DNA of 9,446 nt, from NCBI GenBank assembly GCA_027062125.1, contig JAMOTW010000060.1, positions 1 through 9,446 on the forward strand. The letters are read 5' to 3'. The position numbers were made by a program, and so were the translations under genes. Below the pieces are notes generated by a model. That model ran no database searches. It was not told the origin of the DNA and saw only the letters and a list, made by a program, of their open reading frames with translations. Below, one piece after another: positions 1-6,043 of the stretch (position 1 is its first letter; every line of letters starts with the position of its first letter). The stretch is from Thermococcus sp. Its GTDB lineage: Archaea; Methanobacteriota_B; Thermococci; Thermococcales; Thermococcaceae.

Positions 1-1452
1 GAGCGGAGCGCCGGCAACGACGACCTTGCCGCCCTCGGCCTTCTCTTCCTCCTCCTTCTTGACGAGGCTCTTGACTATGCCCTCGTAGACGACACCCCTT
101 GTACCGTCGACGGTGACGAGCATGCCGTCCTTGAGGACCTTGGTGGCCTCCTTGGTACCGACGACGGCCGGGATACCGAGCTCCCTGCTGACGATGGCGG
201 CGTGGCAGGTCCTTCCGCCCTCGTCGGTGACGATAGCGCTGGCCCTCTTCATGGCCGGAACCATGTCCGGGTTGGTCATGGTGGTGACGAGAACGTCGCC
301 CTCCTTGACCTTGTCGATCTCGCTGGCGTCGAAGATGACGACGACCCTACCAGCGCCGACACCCGGTGAGGCACCGAGACCCTTGAGGAGGACCTTCATC
401 TCCTCGGTCATCTCGGCCTCCTCCGTCTTAACCTCCTCTTTGAGGGTGGTGATCGGCCTGCTCTGGACGATGTAGAGCTTGCCGTCGTCCTTGTCGTAGG
501 CCCACTCGATGTCCTGCGGCCAGCCGTAGTGCTCCTCGATCTTGGCACCGATCTTGGCGACCTCGATGATCTGCTCCTCGGTGAGAACCTGCTTCTCGAC
601 GTACTCCGGACCGAGGAAGTCGGCGACCTTGACATAGACGGTTCCCTTACCGGTCTCCGGGTTGCGGACGACCATGACTTCCTTCTTGGCGATGTACTTC
701 TCCTTTATCTTCCAGGTGCCCTTCTCGACGATGTACTCGTCCGGGGAAACGCTGCCGCTGACGACGGCCTCACCAAGGCCCCAGGCGGCGTTGATCATGA
801 TCTCGCTCCTGTCGTTGGTGACCGGGTTGGCGGTGAACATGACACCGCTGGTCTCGCTGTTGACCATCTTCTGGACGACAGCTGAAAGGTAGACCTTGCT
901 GTGATCGAAGCCCTGCTTGGCCCTGTAGAAGGTGGCTCTAGCCGTCCAGAGGCTGGCCCAGCACTTCTTGACCTTGTCTATGACGTCGTCAACGCCGTAG
1001 ACGTCGAGATAGGTCTCCTGCTGGCCGGCGAAGGAAGCCTCCGGAAGGTCCTCGGCGGTGGCAGAAGAGCGAACGGCGACGTAAACGGCGTCCTTACCAA
1101 AGCGCTGGCTGAGCTTCTTGTAGGCGTCCTCGATCTCTTGGGCGATCTCGGGGAGCATGGGGAGCTCGATAATCTTCTGCCTGATCTTGGCGGTGTTCTC
1201 CTGAAGCTGCTTTGAGTCATCAACGTTGGTCTGGGCTATGATGTTCATAATCCAGTCCTGAAGAACGGTACCATCCTCAAGCTTGACGTTCTCAACGAAG
1301 TACTTGTAGGCCTCGGCAGTGACACAGAACCCGGGCGGAACCGGAATTCCGGCGTTGGTCATTTCTCCGAGGTTGGCGCCCTTCCCGCCGACGAGGGGAA
1401 CGTCGGTCTTCCTGAGCTCCTCAAACCATCTTATAAACTTGTATTCGCTCAT
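1..1452 (-). CDS. ppsA: Phosphoenolpyruvate synthase (pyruvate, water dikinase), N-terminal 484 residues, cut by window edge
   Basis: Cytoplasmic enzyme converting pyruvate, ATP and water to phosphoenolpyruvate, AMP and phosphate through a phosphohistidine intermediate. In Thermococcales it is known to serve gluconeogenesis and has also been tied to growth on sugars. Seen here: the N-terminal ATP-grasp (PPDK_N) domain, with VGGKGANLGEM at 21-31, the nucleotide-binding VRSSATAEDLP at 127-137, SGVMFTANPVT, and QSRPIT at 330-335. A linker leads to the swivelling phosphohistidine domain (about 375-455) with GGRTCHAAIVSREL, whose His417 is the phosphorylated histidine. A Lys/Glu-rich linker follows (KKEEEEKAEGG), and the frame is still open at base 1. 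The C-terminal PEP/pyruvate-binding barrel lies outside; family members run to roughly 800 residues. The ATG at 1452 is supported by GGAGGG at 1459-1464, 6 nt upstream. It lies downstream of the glycan operon on the same strand but has its own promoter. Confidence 0.97.
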   Translation of the reverse strand, partial: MSEYKFIRWFEELRKTDVPLVGGKGANLGEMTNAGIPVPPGFCVTAEAYKYFVENVKLEDGTVLQDWIMNIIAQTNVDDSKQLQENTAKIRQKIIELPMLPEIAQEIEDAYKKLSQRFGKDAVYVAVRSSATAEDLPEASFAGQQETYLDVYGVDDVIDKVKKCWASLWTARATFYRAKQGFDHSKVYLSAVVQKMVNSETSGVMFTANPVTNDRSEIMINAAWGLGEAVVSGSVSPDEYIVEKGTWKIKEKYIAKKEVMVVRNPETGKGTVYVKVADFLGPEYVEKQVLTEEQIIEVAKIGAKIEEHYGWPQDIEWAYDKDDGKLYIVQSRPITTLKEEVKTEEAEMTEEMKVLLKGLGASPGVGAGRVVVIFDASEIDKVKEGDVLVTTMTNPDMVPAMKRASAIVTDEGGRTCHAAIVSRELGIPAVVGTKEATKVLKDGMLVTVDGTRGVVYEGIVKSLVKKEEEEKAEGGKVVVAGAPL

Positions 1453-1458
1453 GCGAAT

Positions 1459-1515
1459 CCCTCCACAATTGTTTACTGCGGGTGATATATCGGGAGTCCA
1501 CTTTTAAAATTAACT
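1459..1515 (-). promoter_or_regulatory. Promoter, short leader and ribosome binding site of ppsA
   Basis: On the minus strand the best TATA candidate is TTTTAAAA at 1509-1502. An archaeal TATA box centred there would start transcription near 1479, giving a leader of about 27 nt. The Shine-Dalgarno GGAGGG lies at 1464-1459, 6 nt from the ATG. A second AT-rich site, GATATATC at 1491-1484, is too close to the start codon to act as a TATA box with a leader carrying that ribosome binding site. The start point is inferred from spacing only. Confidence 0.55.
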
Positions 1516-1540
1516 ATCCAGGTGTGTTCTTCAGCGTACA

Positions 1541-1557
1541 GAAATGAAAAGAATAAC
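1541..1557 (-). terminator. Possible T-rich terminator of the four-gene operon
   Basis: About 30 nt after the TAG stop of the glycosyltransferase, the minus strand reads GTTATTCTTTTCATTTC, 10 T in 17 nt in a GC-rich genome. Archaeal RNA polymerase terminates at T-rich stretches without needing a hairpin, so this is a plausible end of the operon ahead of the ppsA promoter. The T runs are short, so read-through into ppsA is possible. Confidence 0.35.
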
Positions 1558-1586
1558 GGAGGTGTCCATCCGGGGTTTAAGGTTCC

Positions 1587-2993
1587 CTAATTCTCCTTTC
1601 TGAGGTATATCTTGAACCTTCCGCCGTAGAACTCCTTGACCAGGATGTAATTCCCGCTCTCCTCAATGTCAAGCTCGGGGGCAGGCTCCCTGAGCACGAT
1701 GACGTCGTAGTGCCCTTTGGATACGCCCTCCCTGACGGGCTCCCTGTCGAGTGCCATCTCAACGGTGGCCCCCGGATAGTAGTAGCCGGCCACGGTGTAG
1801 AGTCTCGGGGATACCAGAAGCTTGGTCGCGGGATATCTCTCAGACGTGTACCTCATAACCTCGGTTTCCTGCATTCCCATGAGGTTCCACGAGTCCCTGA
1901 GGTCGAATGCCCTAATTCCTATAGGTACTATAAGGAGCAGTGAGAGCCCCAGCACTATGAAGACCCTTTTGTTCCCGAAGGTGGCAGCCCCAACCCTCCC
2001 GGCGGCAAGCTCCAATGTCTCAGTGATGAGTTCGACGCCGAGGAGGGCCATTATAGCCATCGCGGGCGAGATGAAGGTTAGGAAGCGAGTCTCCTTGTGG
2101 GTAACGGTGAGTATGCCCATCAGCCCCATGAAGAGCCAGCTTATCAACAGCCAGCCTTCATCGTCCTTGTTTAACTTGATGAAGCCGAGCGCTGTTAGGG
2201 CCGGAAGAACGCGCCCGATGTCCTCCAGGAGGAGTTTAAAGTAGTCTGAGACCGAAACCGGCCTGTCCGCTGTAACGGCCCTTGTGGCGATCTCGAAGGG
2301 CCTCAGCGCGCCGCCGTAGTAGAGGTGCCCCATGTAGAGCCAGGGGGAGAGCGTGAGGAGCAAAACGCCGAAGCCGAGCCAGTACTCCTTCTTTTTGACC
2401 CAGTCCCAGTCATCAACCAGCCAGAGGTAAGCCAAGAAGACCGCCAGTATTGAAAGCCCCGTGTACCTCGCGAGTATGGCCAGTCCGGCCGCGAGAAACG
2501 CCCCGTATATCCTGCGTGGGCTCCCCCTCTTCCTTCCAGTGTAGAGCAGATAAACCGCAAGTGTGTAGAAGAGGGTGAACTCGCTGTGGACGAGCTCCCT
2601 CGTGGCCATCGTGAACGCCAGCGGGTTGAAGATGTAGAACAAACTCGCAATGAGTGCTCTGGTCCTGTCCCCGAGCAGCTCCCCCGCGAGCAGGTAAACG
2701 ATGACCGCCGTGAGGGCGAAGGAAACGATGGAGACGAGCCTGGCTATCGTGAAGTGGGTCTCTGGCGGGGCGAGCCTGAAGAAAACGGAGAGCGTGTAGG
2801 GGTAGAGCGGCGGCCTGTACATCATGTAGGCACCCTGGTAGGTGAAGCTGGTGACGTCCCTCGCGAGGTTTCGGGCTATGTTGATGTAGAGCGCCCCGTC
2901 GTAGGTCAGGGTGCTCCAGGGCGGCATTGTAAGCAGCCCCACGACGAGGGCCGTGGCGAATGGAAGGAGAGGAATCAGTGACTTCCTTTCCAT
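1587..2993 (-). CDS. Membrane GT-C fold glycosyltransferase, PMT/ArnT-like (GT39-type)
   Basis: Predicted polytopic glycosyltransferase of 468 residues that would transfer a sugar from a polyprenyl (dolichyl) phosphate donor on the outer face of the membrane. The acceptor and the sugar are unknown. Seen: a first membrane helix, then an early exoplasmic loop with YDGALYINIARNLA, where Asp32 fits the acidic catalytic position of GT-C enzymes. YRPPLYP follows at 59-65, the pattern typical of the PMT_2/dolichyl-phosphate-mannose mannosyltransferase group, then helices up to about residue 360, including HSEF at 136-139 and LARYTGL. HKETRF lies at 299-304, and a soluble C-terminal domain covers about 370-468. 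The start is fixed by a near-perfect GGAGGTGG four nt upstream, inside the previous gene, which it overlaps by 19 nt. It is the last gene of the operon. An oligosaccharyltransferase is less likely because no WWDxG-type motif was seen. The family is fairly sure, the substrate is not. Confidence 0.8.
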   Translation of the reverse strand: MERKSLIPLLPFATALVVGLLTMPPWSTLTYDGALYINIARNLARDVTSFTYQGAYMMYRPPLYPYTLSVFFRLAPPETHFTIARLVSIVSFALTAVIVYLLAGELLGDRTRALIASLFYIFNPLAFTMATRELVHSEFTLFYTLAVYLLYTGRKRGSPRRIYGAFLAAGLAILARYTGLSILAVFLAYLWLVDDWDWVKKKEYWLGFGVLLLTLSPWLYMGHLYYGGALRPFEIATRAVTADRPVSVSDYFKLLLEDIGRVLPALTALGFIKLNKDDEGWLLISWLFMGLMGILTVTHKETRFLTFISPAMAIMALLGVELITETLELAAGRVGAATFGNKRVFIVLGLSLLLIVPIGIRAFDLRDSWNLMGMQETEVMRYTSERYPATKLLVSPRLYTVAGYYYPGATVEMALDREPVREGVSKGHYDVIVLREPAPELDIEESGNYILVKEFYGGRFKIYLRKEN

Positions 2994-4093
2994 ACGTCCA
3001 CCTCCACCGACAGGTAGGCGAAGAAGGCCATGGCCGACAGGAAGAATGCGTCTATCCCTATCGGGATCATCAGGGTCATGAATGTCACCGCGAGAATTGC
3101 CGTTGGCCTTCTTCTCTCGGCGTCCGCGAGGGCCATCCCCAGGAAGAGCGCCTCGATGAACCCAAAGATTCCAAAGTCGTACGCCGGCTGGCCGAAGAGC
3201 GTGTAGGTGTAGCCAACGTCCCTTCCGAAGAGGGACCCAACGTAGCCCTTGGGGTCGGTTGAGAAGAGTATTCTCGCCTTTCCAAAGGGCATCCCCATCT
3301 CGAAGAGTCTCTCGTAGACGGTGTAGGTCACCCCCGGGCGGTAGAGGAGGGTCTCAAGGAAGCCGAGCTTCCACCCTGGGTAGGCGTGCACGGTGGCGTA
3401 GTACCTTACTGCGAACACCCCCATCAGCCCGAGCAGGATTGCCCCGATGAGGGCGTAGCGCCTGGGTCCGGGGTTTCCCTTCAGCCTCCCCGTCTGAAGG
3501 AGCTTCAGGAGATAGGCGAGGGCCACCGCCAGTCCGACGGTTCTGAACGTTGACGCCACTGCTATGAGCTCTCCAAGGAGAAAGACTCTGAAATCTGCTC
3601 TGAGGGAGAGCAGTGCAACGGTGAAATATCCGGCGGCGAGGTAGAATAACCGGAAGGTTGAGTACCTCTCGGAGGGGTTGAGCAGGGGAACCGAGCCGGC
3701 CGCAATGGGGATGAGGAAAAGGGCCACCACGACCGCCGTCAGGATGATGCGTAGCTCCCTCCTTGCGTTCTGGGGGTTCCTCGCAACAACCTGGGCCTCG
3801 TAGTGTATGATGAGCAGGGTGATGAGGACCACTGCCACGGCGCTCAGAAGTCCGTACCATCCCAGGACACCGAGGACGATAAGAATCACCGCGAGGTAGA
3901 GCCGCGTCTTGTGCTCGTCTTTGAGCCCGGGGGCGAGGCGGTACCCCGTGAAGGTGAGCCCCAAGAAGGCGAGTGCGTAGACTATGGGTCCCCACTGCGG
4001 TGGGGGGAGGAGGTCGGGGTAGGCGAGCTTTGAAATGAGCGCAATGACGAGGTACGCCACCGCCGAGGCCCAGAACAAAGCGCTCAGTCTCAT
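2975..4093 (-). CDS. Multi-spanning membrane protein, Wzy-like oligosaccharide repeat-unit polymerase candidate (paralog A)
   Basis: An integral membrane protein of 372 residues with about 10-12 hydrophobic segments and one large loop at about 234-305 before the last helices. I do not recognise a named gene. Its layout and scattered motifs resemble Wzy-type polymerases, which join lipid-linked oligosaccharide repeats on the outer membrane face. These are PLLNP at 136-140, an Arg in a helix (FRT, Arg184), an Arg/Gly-rich loop ending GRDVGYTYT (Arg291), then DFG at 306-308 followed by IE at 313-314. The same motifs occur at nearly the same spacing in the gene just upstream, so the two are paralogs. 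The ATG at 4093 overlaps the previous TGA (ATGA), and the upstream ribosome binding site is weak, which suggests coupled translation. O-antigen-ligase-like activity or an unrelated transporter remain possible. Membrane protein certain, Wzy-like assignment inferred from pattern. Confidence 0.65.
   Translation of the reverse strand: MRLSALFWASAVAYLVIALISKLAYPDLLPPPQWGPIVYALAFLGLTFTGYRLAPGLKDEHKTRLYLAVILIVLGVLGWYGLLSAVAVVLITLLIIHYEAQVVARNPQNARRELRIILTAVVVALFLIPIAAGSVPLLNPSERYSTFRLFYLAAGYFTVALLSLRADFRVFLLGELIAVASTFRTVGLAVALAYLLKLLQTGRLKGNPGPRRYALIGAILLGLMGVFAVRYYATVHAYPGWKLGFLETLLYRPGVTYTVYERLFEMGMPFGKARILFSTDPKGYVGSLFGRDVGYTYTLFGQPAYDFGIFGFIEALFLGMALADAERRRPTAILAVTFMTLMIPIGIDAFFLSAMAFFAYLSVEVDVWKGSH
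2998..3005 (-). promoter_or_regulatory. Strong internal ribosome binding site for the glycosyltransferase
   Basis: The minus strand reads GGAGGTGG here, almost fully complementary to the archaeal 16S 3' end. It stands 4 nt before the ATG at 2993, inside the last codons of the preceding membrane-protein gene. It decides the start and implies translation independent of, or coupled to, the upstream gene. Confidence 0.75.
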
Positions 4094-5094
4094 GCCCCAA
4101 CCCCGCTTGTCCCTTTCTTATTCCTTCTCCACCCGACGATTACGATGTAAGCCCCCAGTCCAAAGAGCAGATAGACTGGGAGGTCGAGTACGCCGGTTTC
4201 AACGCCCACGAGGCCGTAGGCGAGGGTGGTGTAGTAGAGGGCGAGGGTGATGGGGTGGGTTGCCCTCTCTATCATGCCGTAGTACAGTCCCAGGAGGAAG
4301 CCCTCTATGATCGCGAAGACCCCGAAGTCGAGGTACATGCCCCCCAGCAGGGTGGGTGTTATCGTCACGCCGGTTCTCACGTAGAGGAACTTTGCCACCA
4401 GTCCCCTGGGGGAATAGCCCCCCGCCAGGTAGGATTTTATCCCGCTCCACTGGAGGTACCCGTGGTACAGGCCTTTCCAGCCGGCGCGCCAGACGATTAT
4501 GTCCAGCACGGAGGTGGAGCTCTGAATCCTCGTCCAGAGGCTCGAAACGCTCTCGCCCCGCATCAGGGTCATTCCAACCCCCAGAACTGCTATTCCAATA
4601 AGGGTGAGCGCAATGTGGAAGGGCTTGAGCCTCCCGCTCGCACGGAGGTTTTCGTAGTAGGCCGCACCTATCGCCAGCAGGGCGACGAGAACCGGGGTCC
4701 TGTAGGCGTAGAGGGCCACGGTGAGGGGATAGATGATGGCATAGCGCCTTCCCCTGAGGAAGAGGTAGACGCTCGAGGGAACGCCGAGGAAGTAGGTTAA
4801 CGCCGTCAGGCGGGGGTTCAAATGGGTTCTTATTGCAGGGTGCAGGAGGGGGATGTCGCGGAGGATGAGGAGCTGGAGGCCGATTATGGCTATCGCCCCC
4901 CAGAACGCCCAGACAACGTATTTTTCCCCTATATTAAGCCCCTCGTCCCTCCAGCTGATTCTGTACCCCCTGTAAATTCCAAGGATTATCGCAATGGAGA
5001 ACGCCAGCCCTACGGCTATGGTCTTCGGCTCGGCCAGCCCTGCCGCTATAAACGCCATGAACGCCACGGGAATCAGCAGGGGCAGCCCCTTCAT
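4090..5094 (-). CDS. Multi-spanning membrane protein, Wzy-like oligosaccharide repeat-unit polymerase candidate (paralog B)
   Basis: An integral membrane protein of 334 residues with about 9-11 hydrophobic segments, shorter at the N terminus than its neighbour. Motifs in order: DIPLLHP at 80-86, YRTPV at 131-135 (Arg132 in a helix), a long loop at about 176-255 containing SPRG and VRTGVTITPTLLGG, then LDFGVFAIIEGFLLG with DFG at 256-258. The turn DIPLL, the buried Arg, and a Gly-rich loop running into a D-F-G helix start are features I associate with oligosaccharide repeat-unit polymerases. The Lys/Arg-rich C terminus (WRRNKKGT) suggests a cytoplasmic end. The ATG at 5094 has GAGGTGAG at 5108-5101, 6 nt upstream, and overlaps the preceding stop by 4 nt (ATGA). 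A role in polymerising a surface glycan is inferred from the motifs and from the neighbouring glycosyltransferase. Confidence 0.65.
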   Translation of the reverse strand: MKGLPLLIPVAFMAFIAAGLAEPKTIAVGLAFSIAIILGIYRGYRISWRDEGLNIGEKYVVWAFWGAIAIIGLQLLILRDIPLLHPAIRTHLNPRLTALTYFLGVPSSVYLFLRGRRYAIIYPLTVALYAYRTPVLVALLAIGAAYYENLRASGRLKPFHIALTLIGIAVLGVGMTLMRGESVSSLWTRIQSSTSVLDIIVWRAGWKGLYHGYLQWSGIKSYLAGGYSPRGLVAKFLYVRTGVTITPTLLGGMYLDFGVFAIIEGFLLGLYYGMIERATHPITLALYYTTLAYGLVGVETGVLDLPVYLLFGLGAYIVIVGWRRNKKGTSGVGA

Positions 5095-5756
5095 CCAGCC
5101 CTCACCTCAATCAGCTCCAGGGGCAGGTTCCTCTCCTCTGAGTTGACGTACAGGATACCGTACATGTAGACCCTGTAGCCACCCAGGTGCCCCTTGAGAA
5201 ACTCTATGGGCACCATGTTAGTGCTTATTATCGCCCCTTCGGAACCAATCTGGTTTATGGTCACTGAACCGTAGGAGAGGTAGTCGGCCTTGTATTTGAG
5301 CATCCCGAGCTGTATCGGCGTGATTTCCCCCTCGATGTAGATTATTCCACTGAATCTCTCTGAGTATGCATCAACCGTCAGGTTGTCGATTATCCCGCCT
5401 ATCTCCCCGAGCTGTGGTGGAAGCTCGTAGACGTACACCTTGCCGTGGTAGTCCACCGTTATCAGCTTGGCCTTCAGATCCTCCTTAGTGGCGCTCGGGC
5501 CGCCGACGCTGAGGACATTTCCTTCCGAGATTATGTTTATGGTCGAACCTTGGACGCTCAGCAGGGTTCCTGTGACGGTTTCCCCATCGACGGTCTCCAC
5601 GGTAATGGTCACGTTAAACCCCTTCACGAGAAGCCCGTAAGCGTGGTTGGCCGCCTCGTATATCTCACCGCCCTGATAGTGCTGGACGTAGTGGTTGATG
5701 AGAACTCCCAGCGCGGCTATGATCAAGATGATGAGAATGAGGTTCCTCCTCTCCAT
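5091..5756 (-). CDS. Membrane-anchored exported protein of unknown function, first gene of the operon
   Basis: A protein of 221 residues not recognised as a known family. MERRN is followed by a single hydrophobic helix at about 6-20 and no obvious signal-peptidase site, so it is probably an N-terminal anchor with the rest outside the cell. The remainder is rich in alternating beta-strand pattern. Residues 49-84 (starting VTITVETVDGETVTGTLL) follow the strand and turn pattern of a small barrel such as Sm/SH3. About 130-221 holds further strands, including IIYIEGEI and YRVYMYGILYV, that could form an OB-like barrel. Sequons NVT and NLT are present. I chose the ATG at 5756 because GGTGAGG stands about 4 nt upstream; a GTG at 5768 would add four residues but lacks a well-spaced site. 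The 4-nt overlap with the next gene suggests a partner or regulator of the membrane glycan machinery, by context only. Confidence 0.75.
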   Translation of the reverse strand: MERRNLILIILIIAALGVLINHYVQHYQGGEIYEAANHAYGLLVKGFNVTITVETVDGETVTGTLLSVQGSTINIISEGNVLSVGGPSATKEDLKAKLITVDYHGKVYVYELPPQLGEIGGIIDNLTVDAYSERFSGIIYIEGEITPIQLGMLKYKADYLSYGSVTINQIGSEGAIISTNMVPIEFLKGHLGGYRVYMYGILYVNSEERNLPLELIEVRAG

Positions 5757-5800
5757 ATCCCTCACCACGCCTTCCGCTAAATCCCATGTGGTTAGGCTGG

Positions 5801-5808
5801 TTTTATAT
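5801..5808 (-). promoter_or_regulatory. TATA box of the four-gene operon
   Basis: The minus strand reads ATATAAAA here, preceded by purine-rich AAAAC that could serve as the TFB recognition element. Transcription would begin near 5778, leaving a leader of about 22 nt to the ATG at 5756. It faces away from the protease promoter, so the region is a divergent control region. Confidence 0.6.
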
Positions 5809-5816
5809 GTTTTGGT

Positions 5817-5850
5817 GTATTTCGCGTCCCAATTGTTGCGGTATTTCGCG
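5817..5850. repeat. Direct repeat GTATTTCGCG, two copies 24 bp apart
   Basis: The exact 10-mer GTATTTCGCG occurs at 5817-5826 and 5841-5850 (CGCGAAATAC on the minus strand). The nearer copy begins 9 bp upstream of the TATA box of the minus-strand operon. This is the usual place for an archaeal activator site, or a site for an abundant regulator controlling both divergent genes. The second copy overlaps the 8-bp palindrome TTCGCGAA at 5845-5852. Function is inferred from position only. Confidence 0.5.
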
Positions 5851-5884
5851 AATAACCGCTTATGGTGTTGGTTTGGCAGCGCTC

Positions 5885-5898
5885 CTTCGGCCCCGAAG
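5885..5898. repeat. Inverted repeat CTTCGG-CC-CCGAAG
   Basis: Two perfect 6-bp arms flank a 2-bp centre, midway between the two divergent promoters. A 2-nt loop is too small for a good RNA hairpin, so a binding site for a dimeric regulator is more likely than a terminator. No gene reads into this point from either side, which also argues against a terminator. Confidence 0.45.
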
Positions 5899-5970
5899 AC
5901 GCCTTTGACGCTCTAAAATAGCCACTGAAGGTGTTACATTGACATCTGGGGCCCCTGTGTTACTACATGA

Positions 5971-5985
5971 ACGAAATATTTATAT
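5971..5985 (+). promoter_or_regulatory. BRE and TATA box of the protease gene
   Basis: ACGAAA at 5971-5976 followed by TATTTATAT at 5977-5985 is a good match to the archaeal BRE/TATA arrangement. Centred at 5981, it would start transcription near 6007, giving a leader of about 28 nt with GGAGGTG at 6024-6030. It is the strongest promoter-like sequence in the window. Confidence 0.7.
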
Positions 5986-6007
5986 CCATGCGGCTTTTAC
6001 AGTATAG

Positions 6008-6043
6008 ATGACCATTATGGTTAGGAGGTGTCAGGATGAATAA
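6008..6043 (+). other. Upstream ORF of 11 codons overlapping the protease start
   Basis: ATG at 6008 opens MTIMVRRCQDE and stops at TAA 6041-6043, overlapping the protease ATG in another frame. Its ATG falls almost exactly where the TATA spacing puts the transcription start, so it could be read as a leaderless ORF. It may equally be chance; no coding signal can be judged at this length. Confidence 0.2.
6024..6030 (+). promoter_or_regulatory. Ribosome binding site of the protease
   Basis: GGAGGTG lies 5 nt before the ATG at 6036. It fixes the start and excludes the upstream ATGs at 6008 and 6017, which are in another frame. Confidence 0.8.

Noticed and set aside
113..885. Plus-strand open frames of about 120 codons opposite ppsA.
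   Set aside because: The minus strand encodes an unbroken, strongly conserved PpsA across this stretch, so these are complementary shadows.
1484..1491. GATATATC as the ppsA TATA box.
   Set aside because: It would place the transcription start close to the ribosome binding site, removing the leader that the GGAGGG at 1459-1464 requires.
3354..4100. Open frame of 248 codons on the minus strand, shifted relative to membrane paralog A.
   Set aside because: Rich in Pro, Arg and Gly with no hydrophobic segments. It is a frame shadow of the real membrane protein.
4255..4800. Open frame of 181 codons on the plus strand opposite membrane paralog B.
   Set aside because: A shadow of a GC-rich gene; no promoter or good ribosome binding site, and no recognisable domain.
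5757..5768. GTG start at 5768 for the anchored protein.
   Set aside because: No ribosome binding site at suitable spacing, and it would lie only about 10 nt from the predicted transcription start. The ATG at 5756 has GGTGAGG before it.
5885..5898. The inverted repeat as a transcription terminator.
   Set aside because: Transcripts on both sides run away from it, its loop would be 2 nt, and no T tract follows.
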